Below are positions 1-6,029 of a stretch of DNA of 9,536 bases, piece after piece. Numbering within the stretch: position 1 is the first letter of the stretch; the number at the start of each line of letters is the position of its first letter. The notes under the pieces were generated by a model that was given only the letters and a program-made list of their open reading frames with translations, did no database searches and was not told where the DNA came from. Origin of the DNA: an uncultured Acidimicrobiaceae bacterium (lineage in GTDB: Bacteria > Actinomycetota > Acidimicrobiia > Acidimicrobiales > Bog-793); NCBI GenBank assembly GCA_903907185.1, contig CAIVND010000110.1:1-9536 (forward strand), given 5' to 3'. Made by a program: the position numbers and the translations under genes.

Positions 1-253
1 CCTCCACCGCATGCAACGTATGTTCGTAGTGGAACTGATGCGGAGTTGCGACATAGACAATGTCGATCGATGGATCCGCACAAAGTTCTTCGATTCTTTG
101 ATAGGTAGGAACATCAAAGTCCGCTTCAAACATCGACCGGAGTTCCTCTTGAGGTTCACACAGGCCGGCAAGTTCAATCTCTGGATGACAAAGTATCGAC
201 GGGAGCATCGCCGTAGCAGCCCGACCAAGTCCGACAATACCCATCGTCTTCAT
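1..253 (-). CDS. Gfo/Idh/MocA-family NAD(P)-dependent oxidoreductase, N-terminal part (partial)
   Basis: Only the first 84 residues are present; the gene runs off the left edge on the minus strand. I translated this frame by hand. It begins MKTMGIVGLGRAA, a Rossmann dinucleotide-binding fingerprint (G8-x-G10-x-x-A13) at the extreme N-terminus. It continues through a second strand ending in an acidic residue (E33, LAGLCEP) and reaches the family-typical VYVATPHQFH (residues 67-75). This matches the NAD(P)-binding half of Gfo/Idh/MocA dehydrogenases, which oxidise or reduce sugars, inositols or related polyols; the substrate cannot be told from this part. Start choice: ATG at 253 puts the fingerprint where the family has it and follows a TAACAT box by 7 bases. 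The frame stays open upstream to an ATG at 322, which would add an unusual 23-residue arginine/cysteine-containing leader, so 322 is the alternative. It is divergent from the SemiSWEET gene. Confidence 0.85.
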   Translation of the reverse strand, partial: MKTMGIVGLGRAATAMLPSILCHPEIELAGLCEPQEELRSMFEADFDVPTYQRIEELCADPSIDIVYVATPHQFHYEHTLHAVE

Positions 254-260
254 GCGCGGA

Positions 261-266
261 ATGTTA
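261..266 (-). promoter_or_regulatory. Candidate -10 element (TAACAT) for a leaderless oxidoreductase mRNA
   Basis: On the minus strand TAACAT fits the actinobacterial -10 pattern TANNNT and lies 7 bases before the ATG at 253. Transcription from it would start at or next to the ATG. No Shine-Dalgarno is visible before this ATG. No convincing -35 box is seen at 16-18 bases upstream. Inference only. Confidence 0.35.
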
Positions 267-400
267 ATGCGCCGTCTCAGCGGTTCCAGGTGACAACAAG
301 ACTGCAGGTTTTCATAGCTCATGAGAGCGAAGTCGCCAATCAGTCCCGTTCGTTGGTCCTAGAGTGAGTACAGAGTTCCTTTCATGGGGTGGGAGATGCA

Positions 401-685
401 TTGAAAACGGCGATTGGCCTTCTTGCGGGCGCACTCACCTCGTTTGCTTGGCTTCCACAGATCATCCGTATCTATCGCAGCAAGCACGCGGCTGACATCT
501 CTTGGGGATACCTCATCGTCATCGACCTCGGTATCTCGTTTTGGTGTCTCTATGGGGTGCTGACGAGCTCGTTGCCAGTAATTGTCGCAAACGGTGTCTC
601 TGACGTCTTCGTGCTCTGGGTAATCGCAAAGAAGTTTCAGCTCAGTCGTCCTCGTTGGCAGCAAGTCCATCCCGGACCGTCGTGA
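401..685 (+). CDS. SemiSWEET sugar transporter (MtN3/PQ-loop family)
   Basis: A 94-residue protein with three predicted membrane helices (about residues 4-22, 35-53 and 59-77), the size and topology of bacterial SemiSWEETs. These dimerise in the inner membrane to carry sugars by facilitated diffusion. Family landmarks are visible: the PQ motif at the end of helix 1 (WLPQ, residues 17-20), a charged loop followed by ADISWG, the W-x-x-YG motif near the end of helix 2 (WCLYG, 48-52), and a conserved Asn early in helix 3 (N64). Start choice: TTG at 401 is preceded by GGGAG at 391-395, 5 bases away, and gives MKTAIGLLAG, a normal SemiSWEET beginning. An in-frame GTG at 389 would add four residues but has no clear ribosome site. 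The sugar is not known. Its neighbour across a 147-base gap is a divergent sugar/polyol-type oxidoreductase, which may act on the same compound (inference). Confidence 0.88.
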   Translation: MKTAIGLLAGALTSFAWLPQIIRIYRSKHAADISWGYLIVIDLGISFWCLYGVLTSSLPVIVANGVSDVFVLWVIAKKFQLSRPRWQQVHPGPS

Positions 686-792
686 CCAAGAGCTCGGCGG
701 CCACGATGTTCAGTTTGTGAGTCCGCATCAGGGGTAGCAGTTTCACTGCTCGCTAGGGCGCTATTAGCAGCTCACATCAACCGGCGAAAGAT

Positions 793-798
793 GGAGGA
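793..798 (+). promoter_or_regulatory. Strong ribosome binding site for the CoA-transferase gene
   Basis: GGAGGA lies 6 bases before the ATG at 805, in a purine run that continues AGAGGG. It fixes the start and contrasts with several other genes here that have no ribosome site. Confidence 0.8.
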
Positions 799-804
799 AG
801 AGGG

Positions 805-1998
805 ATGACTGCACCACTTGCTGGCGTAAAAGTTCTCGAAGTTGGGAATTTCATCGCAGCACCCTTTTGCACGATGCAGCTCGCAGACCTTGGAGCCGAT
901 GTAATCAAGATCGAACGTCCCGGTGTTGGCGATATTGTCCGGTCAACAGGACCGTTCATCGACGGGGAGTCCTCGCCCTACCTCCTCATCAATCGGAACA
1001 AACGGTCGCTCTCGCTTGATATGAGTGTTGATGAGGGCAGGGCGGTCTTCGAGCATCTCGCTGCCACCGCGGACATCATCGTTGAAAATCTCTCGCCCGG
1101 AGCGATGGCCCGTCTTGGCTTTACCTACGAGAGTCTCTCAGCCAGTCATCCTGAGCTCATCTATGTCTCTGCCTCTGGTTGGGGAGAGACGGGTCCCTAT
1201 GCCTCCTATCCAGGTCTCGACATGATTGTTCAAGCAATGAGTGGGCTCATGAGTATCACCGGTGAGGAGGGACGTCCACCGGTAAAGGTCGGAGTCCCGA
1301 TCACCGATCTCGTCTGCGCGTTGTACTGTGCTCTCGCGGCCGTGACCGCTTATCACGTTCGCTCGATGACCGGCAAGGGCCAATACATAGACGTCAATCT
1401 CTTTGAGTCGGGTGTCTCGCTTGCGGTGTGGGAGGCGGGAAAATACTTTGCCACCGGTGAGGTGCCAACGAAGCTCGGTGCAGTTCACCAAGCCTCAGCT
1501 CCCTATCAAGCGATCGAGGCGAGCGACGGATACTTCTGCCTTGGCGCCCCCTCGCCACCAACTTGGCGATCATTGTGTGGTGCCTTTGGTCTCGACGATC
1601 TCATCGATCATCCAGACTTTTTCGACAACCCCCATCGATTCGCTAACCGCGAGGATCTCATAGCGCGTATTGAGGCTGTCTCAAAGACTCAATCGGTGTC
1701 GCACTGGATTGCTCAGTTGCAACAAGCTGGTGTGCCCTGTGGTGCTATCAGAACCTATGACGAGGTCTTTAATGATGAGCATCTCGCCGAACGGGAGTTT
1801 TTTGTGAAGGCTCCGCACGCGAAGGTGGGATCGACAACCCAACTGGGTTCACCAATGCATCTAGCTGACACTCCGCCGGAGATCCGCACCGCCGGTCCTT
1901 TACTTGGTGAACACACCCGTGAGATCATGCGTCAGGCTGGATATGGTGATGAAGAGATCACCGATCTTCTCTCTCACGGAGTCATCTCGGAGATCTGA
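805..1998 (+). CDS. Class III (CaiB/BaiF, formyl-CoA transferase-like) CoA-transferase
   Basis: A 397-residue cytoplasmic enzyme of usual length for the family, which moves CoA from a donor thioester to an acceptor carboxylate without a free-enzyme thioester to substrate pool. The N-terminus PLAGVKVLEVGNFIAAPFCTMQLADLGADVIKIERP (residues 4-39, written here in part) is diagnostic: a Rossmann-like CoA-binding start and the LGADVIKIE signature. NRNKRSLSLD (63-72) and the DIIVENLSPGAMARLGF block (90-106) follow. PGLDMIVQAMSG (136-147) is the next conserved segment, and D168 in VGVPITD sits where formyl-CoA transferase has its catalytic Asp169, the residue that forms the acyl-aspartyl anhydride. 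The start is secure: ATG with GGAGGA six bases upstream. The substrate is not deducible; family members act on oxalate/formate, carnitine, benzylsuccinate, bile acids and others, and racemase relatives exist. It is followed 13 bases later by a short-chain dehydrogenase, so a shared pathway is likely. Confidence 0.95.
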   Translation: MTAPLAGVKVLEVGNFIAAPFCTMQLADLGADVIKIERPGVGDIVRSTGPFIDGESSPYLLINRNKRSLSLDMSVDEGRAVFEHLAATADIIVENLSPGAMARLGFTYESLSASHPELIYVSASGWGETGPYASYPGLDMIVQAMSGLMSITGEEGRPPVKVGVPITDLVCALYCALAAVTAYHVRSMTGKGQYIDVNLFESGVSLAVWEAGKYFATGEVPTKLGAVHQASAPYQAIEASDGYFCLGAPSPPTWRSLCGAFGLDDLIDHPDFFDNPHRFANREDLIARIEAVSKTQSVSHWIAQLQQAGVPCGAIRTYDEVFNDEHLAEREFFVKAPHAKVGSTTQLGSPMHLADTPPEIRTAGPLLGEHTREIMRQAGYGDEEITDLLSHGVISEI

Positions 1999-2001
1999 AT
2001 T

Positions 2002-2007
2002 GGGGGA
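2002..2007 (+). promoter_or_regulatory. Ribosome binding site deciding the SDR start
   Basis: GGGGGA sits 4 bases before the ATG at 2012 and just after the stop of the CoA-transferase gene. It supports 2012 rather than the longer open frame beginning at 1904. Confidence 0.6.
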
Positions 2008-2011
2008 CACA

Positions 2012-2830
2012 ATGTTCGAAGATCACACTCATCTTCTTGAGGGCACCTCGGTCGTGGTTACGGGAGGCGCACGGGGACTCGGTCAGGCGATGGTTCGAGC
2101 GCTTGCAGCTGCCGGAGCCTCAGTACTGGTCGTCGACATCGATGAAGAGCCAATCGTCGAGACTGTCACAGAGCTAGGGGGAACAGTTGTCGGCCACCAA
2201 GCTGACATCTCTGTGAAAAAAGAGGTCGAAGAGGTTGTCGATCACTGTGTGTCAACCTTTGGTTCGATCGATGTGATCATTAACAATGCAGGTATCGGGA
2301 TGACGCTGATCCAAGGTCCCGATCGGTACGCAAATCCACTTCGATTTTGGGACCTTGATGATTCGTGGGTGCAGCGTTTTTTCGAAGTTCATGTAATGGC
2401 ACCCTTCTATCTCACCAAGGCTGCTCTTCCACATATGCGCGCGGGAGAGTTTGGCCGCATTGTTACGGTGACGACCAGTCTGTCCACAATGCTGTCGAGC
2501 GGAAACGCGCCCTATGGGACGATGAAGGCATCGAGCGAAGCGCTCTGTTCAGCGATGTCGAAGGATCTCGAAGGTTCGGCGGTGACGGCAAACGTGCTCA
2601 TCCCGGGAGGCGGGGCAAACACACGCTACGTACCGGACCGGCCGAACTTCTCTCGTGATCAGCTCATTCAGCCGGTCGTTATGGGACCACCCGCTGTTTT
2701 TCTTGCCTCAAAGGAATCAGCAGAGGTGAACGGTAGGCGCATAACCGCGAAACTTTGGGACCCAAGCAAGACCTCTGAAGAGAACCTCGAAACAGCAAGT
2801 ACATCGATTGGCTGGCCGCACAGCTACTAG
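2012..2830 (+). CDS. Short-chain dehydrogenase/reductase (SDR, classical type)
   Basis: A 272-residue NAD(P)-dependent oxidoreductase of the classical SDR family. Visible landmarks: the cofactor glycine motif TGGARGLG (residues 17-24); an aspartate at the end of strand 2 (VVDIDEE, D42), which usually means NAD(H) preference; AD-I at 64-66 (binds the adenine ring); NNAG at 91-94; and the catalytic Y168-x-x-x-K172. At the position 13 before the Tyr, where the catalytic Ser normally sits, there is T155, with S156 beside it, so the serine may be shifted by one or replaced by threonine. The loop between NNAG and the active site (about 98-118, QGPDRYANPLRFWDLDD) is longer than usual. Start: ATG at 2012 preceded by GGGGGA; the open frame extends upstream inside the CoA-transferase but has no ribosome site there. 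The 13-base gap to the CoA-transferase indicates an operon. Likely reaction: alcohol/ketone interconversion on a substrate handled by its partner (inference). Confidence 0.93.
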   Translation: MFEDHTHLLEGTSVVVTGGARGLGQAMVRALAAAGASVLVVDIDEEPIVETVTELGGTVVGHQADISVKKEVEEVVDHCVSTFGSIDVIINNAGIGMTLIQGPDRYANPLRFWDLDDSWVQRFFEVHVMAPFYLTKAALPHMRAGEFGRIVTVTTSLSTMLSSGNAPYGTMKASSEALCSAMSKDLEGSAVTANVLIPGGGANTRYVPDRPNFSRDQLIQPVVMGPPAVFLASKESAEVNGRRITAKLWDPSKTSEENLETASTSIGWPHSY

Positions 2831-2863
2831 CTGAATTGCGCGAAAAGTGCTTAACGCGGTGGA

Positions 2864-3388
2864 TCAGCTTTCGAGAAAGCTCAATGAGTACCGCACGTGA
2901 TCGCTCCCGAAGTCTCGGTCTTGACCCTGCGGCTGATCGTCCGCGACAAATCCAAGATCGTCAAAGAGCTCAACACGCAGTTCGTCATCGCGGTCGATCG
3001 TGGTTGTGACGCCAGCAAACTGAGCGAGAGTGAGTGCTTGCAGCGCTACGGCGAGTAGCGCCTCGTCGATCAGCGTGTTGCCCGTGGTTGCATCCGCGGC
3101 CTGTGCATAGATCTCGCTCCAACCCTTGTGTTCCTGGCCTCGACTTCCACCGGCTGCCAACCAGCCAACGACGGCTGCGTTGTCTTTACGCTCGGCGACG
3201 ATGGTGAAGAAATCATCTCCCGACGCGACAGCGAGTCGCTCTGCGATGATGGCAACTGCAGCGTCAAGGGCCTCCTCGCTGAGAGCGATGTCGCCAGTCG
3301 ATAGCTGAGCGATCTGCATCGCGTCATCGATCGTTGCTGGGCGAACGAGCAGGTGTTGGTCGAGGTCGCTATAAAGATGATGCTCCAC
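2864..3388 (-). CDS. GNAT-like N-acetyltransferase with a degenerate acetyl-CoA loop
   Basis: A 174-residue soluble protein whose layout follows the GNAT fold. A first strand and helix LLVRPATIDDAMQIAQL occupies residues 13-29. Mid-sheet strands FFTIVAERKDNAAVVGWLAAG span 60-80. A strand and helix lie around SEIYAQAADATTGNTLIDEALLAVA (91-115). The end is RVELFDDLGFVAD (138-150), resembling the usual 'YeklGF' motif B. The acetyl-CoA pyrophosphate loop, normally Q/R-x-x-G-x-G/A, is not recognisable; the equivalent stretch reads DATTGNT. It may therefore bind CoA poorly or have another role, so the assignment is moderate. The substrate is unknown. Start: GTG at 3388; there is no Shine-Dalgarno, but TAACCT lies 6 bases upstream, which fits a leaderless transcript. 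It stands alone between the SDR gene (convergent, 33-base gap) and the ABC exporter operon (divergent, 49-base gap). Confidence 0.62.
   Translation of the reverse strand: MEHHLYSDLDQHLLVRPATIDDAMQIAQLSTGDIALSEEALDAAVAIIAERLAVASGDDFFTIVAERKDNAAVVGWLAAGGSRGQEHKGWSEIYAQAADATTGNTLIDEALLAVALQALTLAQFAGVTTTIDRDDELRVELFDDLGFVADDQPQGQDRDFGSDHVRYSLSFLES
2866..2881. terminator. Short palindrome at the junction of two convergent genes, possible weak bidirectional terminator
   Basis: AGCTTTCGAGAAAGCT is a perfect inverted repeat that could fold as a 6-base-pair stem with a CGAG loop on either strand. It overlaps the stop codon of the minus-strand GNAT gene and lies 36 bases past the stop of the plus-strand SDR gene. 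No U-run follows on either strand and the stem is rich in A-T pairs, so intrinsic termination would be weak. This is a suggestion based on position. Confidence 0.25.
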
Positions 3389-3394
3389 GCCCGA

Positions 3395-3400
3395 AGGTTA
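3395..3400 (-). promoter_or_regulatory. Candidate -10 element (TAACCT) for a leaderless GNAT mRNA
   Basis: On the minus strand TAACCT (TANNNT class) is followed by 6 bases and then the GTG start at 3388, which lacks a ribosome binding site. No good -35 box is seen. The divergent exporter operon shows the same arrangement on the other strand inside the same 49-base gap. Confidence 0.4.
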
Positions 3401-3425
3401 ATCGCGGTTCCAGCGGGTCGACGGC

Positions 3426-3431
3426 TAGCGT
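3426..3431 (+). promoter_or_regulatory. Candidate -10 element (TAGCGT) for a leaderless exporter-operon mRNA
   Basis: TAGCGT (TANNNT class) is followed by 6 bases (CATAGG) and then the GTG at 3438. Transcription would begin at or near the GTG, which would explain why no standard ribosome site precedes it. No clear -35 box lies 16-18 bases upstream. Confidence 0.4.
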
Positions 3432-3437
3432 CATAGG

Positions 3438-4373
3438 GTGGATGTCTTGCCAGATGTGATCGTCGAAGCTCGCGGATTGCAAAAGTTTTTTGGCGAGGTA
3501 GAGGCGGTTCGTGGCATCGATTTCTCCATCCAGCGCGGAGAAGTCTTTGGCTTCCTCGGACCGAATGGGGCGGGCAAGACCTCGACTATGCGGATGATCT
3601 CGTGCATGTCACCTCGAAGCGCCGGCAAACTTTTGGTTCGTGGGCACGATCCAGCCGAATCGGGTTCGGAGATCCGTCGCGGTATTGGACTTGTTCCCCA
3701 AGACGATGCACTCGATTCGGAGATGTCGGTCCTCGACAACCTCCATATCTATGGTCGGTACTTCGATATTCCGCGCAAGGAGATCCGTGCCCGCGCAAAG
3801 GTGCTTCTTGAGTTTGCGCAGCTGACCGATCGCGCAGACTCTAAGGTTGACAACCTTTCGGGTGGCATGCGTCGACGCCTCACGATTGCTCGTGCTCTCA
3901 TCTCTCGACCTGAGCTGGTCATCTTGGATGAACCAACCACCGGTCTCGATCCGCAGGCACGCCACCTTGTGTGGGAACGCCTGTACCAACTCAGACGTGA
4001 GGGCGTGACCCTGATCATCACAACCCACTACATGGATGAGGCAGAGCAACTGTGCGATCGACTCGTGGTGATGGACCGGGGTCTAATCGTGGGAGCGGGA
4101 ACACCGAGATCGTTGATCGAGAAGACCGTCGCACGCGAGGTTGTCGAGGTGCGTCTCGATGACGGGAATTATCTGAGTCTTGTCGATCGACTTGGTGACC
4201 ACATCGATCGGGCAGAGATCCTTGGCGATCGGCTGTGTTGCTACGGCGAGGATGGAGATCAAATACTCGACCTGATCTTGGCGTTGGGGATTCACCCTGC
4301 AAGCAGTCTGGTTCGCCGTGCGACGCTTGAAGACGTCTTTCTCTTTCTCACTGGTCGGAGCCTCGTTGACTGA
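3438..4373 (+). CDS. ABC-2 exporter ATP-binding protein (DrrA/NodI-like)
   Basis: A 311-residue cytoplasmic ATPase that powers the two membrane subunits encoded just downstream. Every nucleotide-binding motif is intact: Walker A GPNGAGKTS (residues 41-49), Q-loop Q88 (LVPQDD), ABC signature LSGGM (140-144), Walker B VILDEP (161-166), D-loop GLD (169-171) and the switch histidine H197 (ITTHYMDEAE). The GGMRRRLTIARALI stretch and the C-terminal end TLEDVFLFLTGRSL (about 296-309) are typical of the DrrA/NodI branch. That branch exports drugs, lipid-linked compounds or lipo-oligosaccharides. Start: GTG at 3438 with a TAGCGT box 6 bases upstream. In-frame alternatives are TTG at 3447, after AGGGTGG, and GTG at 3456; these change only the first few residues. 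Its 3' end overlaps the first permease gene by 8 bases. The exported substrate cannot be read from the sequence. Confidence 0.97.
   Translation: MDVLPDVIVEARGLQKFFGEVEAVRGIDFSIQRGEVFGFLGPNGAGKTSTMRMISCMSPRSAGKLLVRGHDPAESGSEIRRGIGLVPQDDALDSEMSVLDNLHIYGRYFDIPRKEIRARAKVLLEFAQLTDRADSKVDNLSGGMRRRLTIARALISRPELVILDEPTTGLDPQARHLVWERLYQLRREGVTLIITTHYMDEAEQLCDRLVVMDRGLIVGAGTPRSLIEKTVAREVVEVRLDDGNYLSLVDRLGDHIDRAEILGDRLCCYGEDGDQILDLILALGIHPASSLVRRATLEDVFLFLTGRSLVD
4357..4360 (+). promoter_or_regulatory. Ribosome binding site that supports a TTG start
   Basis: GGAG within the end of the ATPase gene sits 5 bases before the TTG at 4366. It favours this short overlapping start over the upstream GTG at 4318. 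Confidence 0.5.
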
Positions 4374-5205
4374 GCTCGAATATGCTCCTGGGTTCTTCAC
4401 GCCACGAGTGCGTCAGGGCCGGATCCGGACAAGGTGGTTGCTCGCACTTGAGTACTGGTTCCTCCAGTACCGCCGTGCTTGGCGGGGGTCAATCCTCTCA
4501 ACGTTTGTCTTTCCTACTCTCTATCTCGCCTCCATGGGACTTGGACTGGGCGGACTTGTCAATCATCATCTCGGAACACACGCGGCGATCCTTGGGAACG
4601 GTAGCTATCTGACCTTCGTGGCGCCCGGGATACTCAGCGCCTCGGCCATGCAGATCGGCATCAACGAGGCGAGCTGGCCAGTAATGGGAGCGATCCGCTG
4701 GCAGCGCTCCTATCACGCACAGTGTGCGACGCCGATCCGGATCACTGATGTTCTCTACGGACACCTTGCATGGATCACCCTTAAACTCTTCGCTACCTGT
4801 CTTGTCTTTGTCGGAATCAGCGCGGCTTTTCGTGCAAACAGCTTGCCGCGCGCGCTCTTTGAGATTCCTGCTGCGACGCTTACCGGCCTTGGTTTCGCTG
4901 TTCCGATGGCAGCGCTCTCCGCGCATATCAAGAACGATGCAGCATTCTCCACCATCAATCGTCTGCTGATCGTGCCACTCTTCCTCTTTTCAGGGACGTT
5001 CTTTCCTCTTGCGCAACTTCCGGGATCACTCCAAGTGCTGGCAAGGTTCACGCCGCTCTATCACGGCGTGACACTGTGTCGAGCTCTCGGTAGCGGACAG
5101 TTGATGACGCTCACCAACCTTGGCCATGTTGCCTATCTCGCAACCATGGTGGCAGCTGGTGTTGTGTTTGCGCGCAAGACCTATACGCGGCGCCTCTCCC
5201 GGTGA
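4366..5205 (+). CDS. ABC-2 type exporter permease, first subunit (NodJ/DrrB-like)
   Basis: A 279-residue inner-membrane protein with about six hydrophobic segments (roughly 43-64, 84-103, 138-155, 165-187, 199-217 and 253-270). ABC-2 permease landmarks are present: an amphipathic N-terminal lead-in with LALEYWFLQYRRAWRGS (26-42), LTFVAPGIL (82-90), CATPIRITDVL (120-130), FLFSGTFFPLAQLPG (206-220) and ARFTPLYHGV (226-235). Start choice: TTG at 4366 has GGAG at 4357-4360, 5 bases upstream, and overlaps the ATPase gene by 8 bases. A GTG at 4318 in the same frame would give 16 extra residues but lies well inside the ATPase gene with no ribosome site. The segment that is EKTFETMLATP in the second permease is divergent here (RWQRSYHAQCATP), so the two subunits are probably not interchangeable. 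Together with the ATPase and second permease it should form a heteromeric exporter. Confidence 0.93.
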   Translation: MTELEYAPGFFTPRVRQGRIRTRWLLALEYWFLQYRRAWRGSILSTFVFPTLYLASMGLGLGGLVNHHLGTHAAILGNGSYLTFVAPGILSASAMQIGINEASWPVMGAIRWQRSYHAQCATPIRITDVLYGHLAWITLKLFATCLVFVGISAAFRANSLPRALFEIPAATLTGLGFAVPMAALSAHIKNDAAFSTINRLLIVPLFLFSGTFFPLAQLPGSLQVLARFTPLYHGVTLCRALGSGQLMTLTNLGHVAYLATMVAAGVVFARKTYTRRLSR

Positions 5206-6011
5206 CTACCTACCAGCAGGTTCTGCGGCTCACCCCAGCGATGAGTTTTTCGTGGCGTCGCGCACAGCATGTCATCGAGCACAACGTCATGAACTATCGG
5301 AGGAACTGGTTCTATCTCGTCTCCGGATTCTTTGAGCCACTGTTCTATCTTCTCGGGATCGGACTTGGCCTCGGCCGTCTCGTCGGGAGCCTGTCAGTCG
5401 ATGGCCACCCAGTTAGTTATGCAACTTTTGTCGCACCAGGTCTTCTCGCGGCAGCGGCAATGAACGGTGCAATGTGGGACGCTACCTTCAACTTTTTCTT
5501 CAAACTCAAGGTCGAAAAGACCTTTGAGACGATGCTCGCCACGCCACTCAGCGTGCTTGATGTTGCCTGTGGCGAGCTCGGATGGACCCTGATCCGCGGT
5601 GCGATCTACTCCAGCGGATTTTTGGTTGTCATGTCGATCTTTGGTTACTGCCAGTCACCCCTCGCGATCCTGTGTCTTCCAGCGGCAGGGTTGATCAGTC
5701 TTGCCTTTGGAGCCTGCGGTCTGGCAGCTACTTCGTTTATGCGGTCCTGGCAGGATCTTGGCACCGTCTCACTCGCGATGTTGCCGATGTTTCTCTTCTC
5801 GGGAACCTTCTATGGATTGACCTTCTATCCCGGATGGCTTCAGGCAATTATCCGTCTGACACCGCTCTATCAGGGAGTTGCGCTCCTACGGGACCTCGAC
5901 GTCGGCGTACTGACCCCGGTGATGTGGGTCCATGTTGGTTACCTTTGCCTACTCACACTCATTGGATTCATCGTGGTGAGTCACCGACTGGTGCGCCTGC
6001 TCACTCCGTAG
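5202..6011 (+). CDS. ABC-2 type exporter permease, second subunit (NodJ/DrrC-like)
   Basis: A 269-residue inner-membrane protein with about six hydrophobic segments, clearly paralogous to the preceding permease. Matching blocks are LGIGLGLGRLV / MGLGLGGLV, ATFVAPGLLAAAAM / LTFVAPGILSASAM, FLFSGTF and RLTPLYQGV / RFTPLYHGV. It keeps the consensus coupling segment KVEKTFETMLATPLSVLD (103-120), where the cytoplasmic loop meets the ATPase. The N-terminus NVMNYRRNWFYLVSGFFEPLFYLLGIG (28-54) is typical of NodJ-type subunits. The GTG start at 5202 overlaps the previous stop in a GTGA, implying coupled translation; no separate ribosome site is visible. An ATG at 5241 is an alternative that would remove 13 residues. 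It ends 18 bases before the convergent thioredoxin gene. Function: one half of the exporter's membrane channel. Confidence 0.93.
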   Translation: MTTYQQVLRLTPAMSFSWRRAQHVIEHNVMNYRRNWFYLVSGFFEPLFYLLGIGLGLGRLVGSLSVDGHPVSYATFVAPGLLAAAAMNGAMWDATFNFFFKLKVEKTFETMLATPLSVLDVACGELGWTLIRGAIYSSGFLVVMSIFGYCQSPLAILCLPAAGLISLAFGACGLAATSFMRSWQDLGTVSLAMLPMFLFSGTFYGLTFYPGWLQAIIRLTPLYQGVALLRDLDVGVLTPVMWVHVGYLCLLTLIGFIVVSHRLVRLLTP

Positions 6012-6029
6012 ATCTAGTTATTCGACAGA

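Noticed and set aside
11..367. Plus-strand open frame of 118 codons at the left edge
   Set aside because: It lies opposite the oxidoreductase, whose minus-strand translation shows a clear Rossmann fingerprint and ATP-x-x-x-H motif. The plus-strand protein has no recognisable feature.
736..750. Small hairpin AGCAG-TTTCA-CTGCT downstream of the SemiSWEET gene
   Set aside because: The stem has only five pairs, no T-run follows, and it sits over 50 bases past the stop. It is too weak to call a terminator.
1904..2011. N-terminal extension of the SDR frame inside the CoA-transferase gene
   Set aside because: The 36 extra residues precede the normal SDR N-terminus, have no ribosome site and overlap conserved CoA-transferase sequence. 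The ATG at 2012 has GGGGGA before it.
3609..4049. Minus-strand open frame of 146 codons within the ABC ATPase gene
   Set aside because: It is a shadow of a gene with every ABC motif intact; its composition is irregular and it has no start context.
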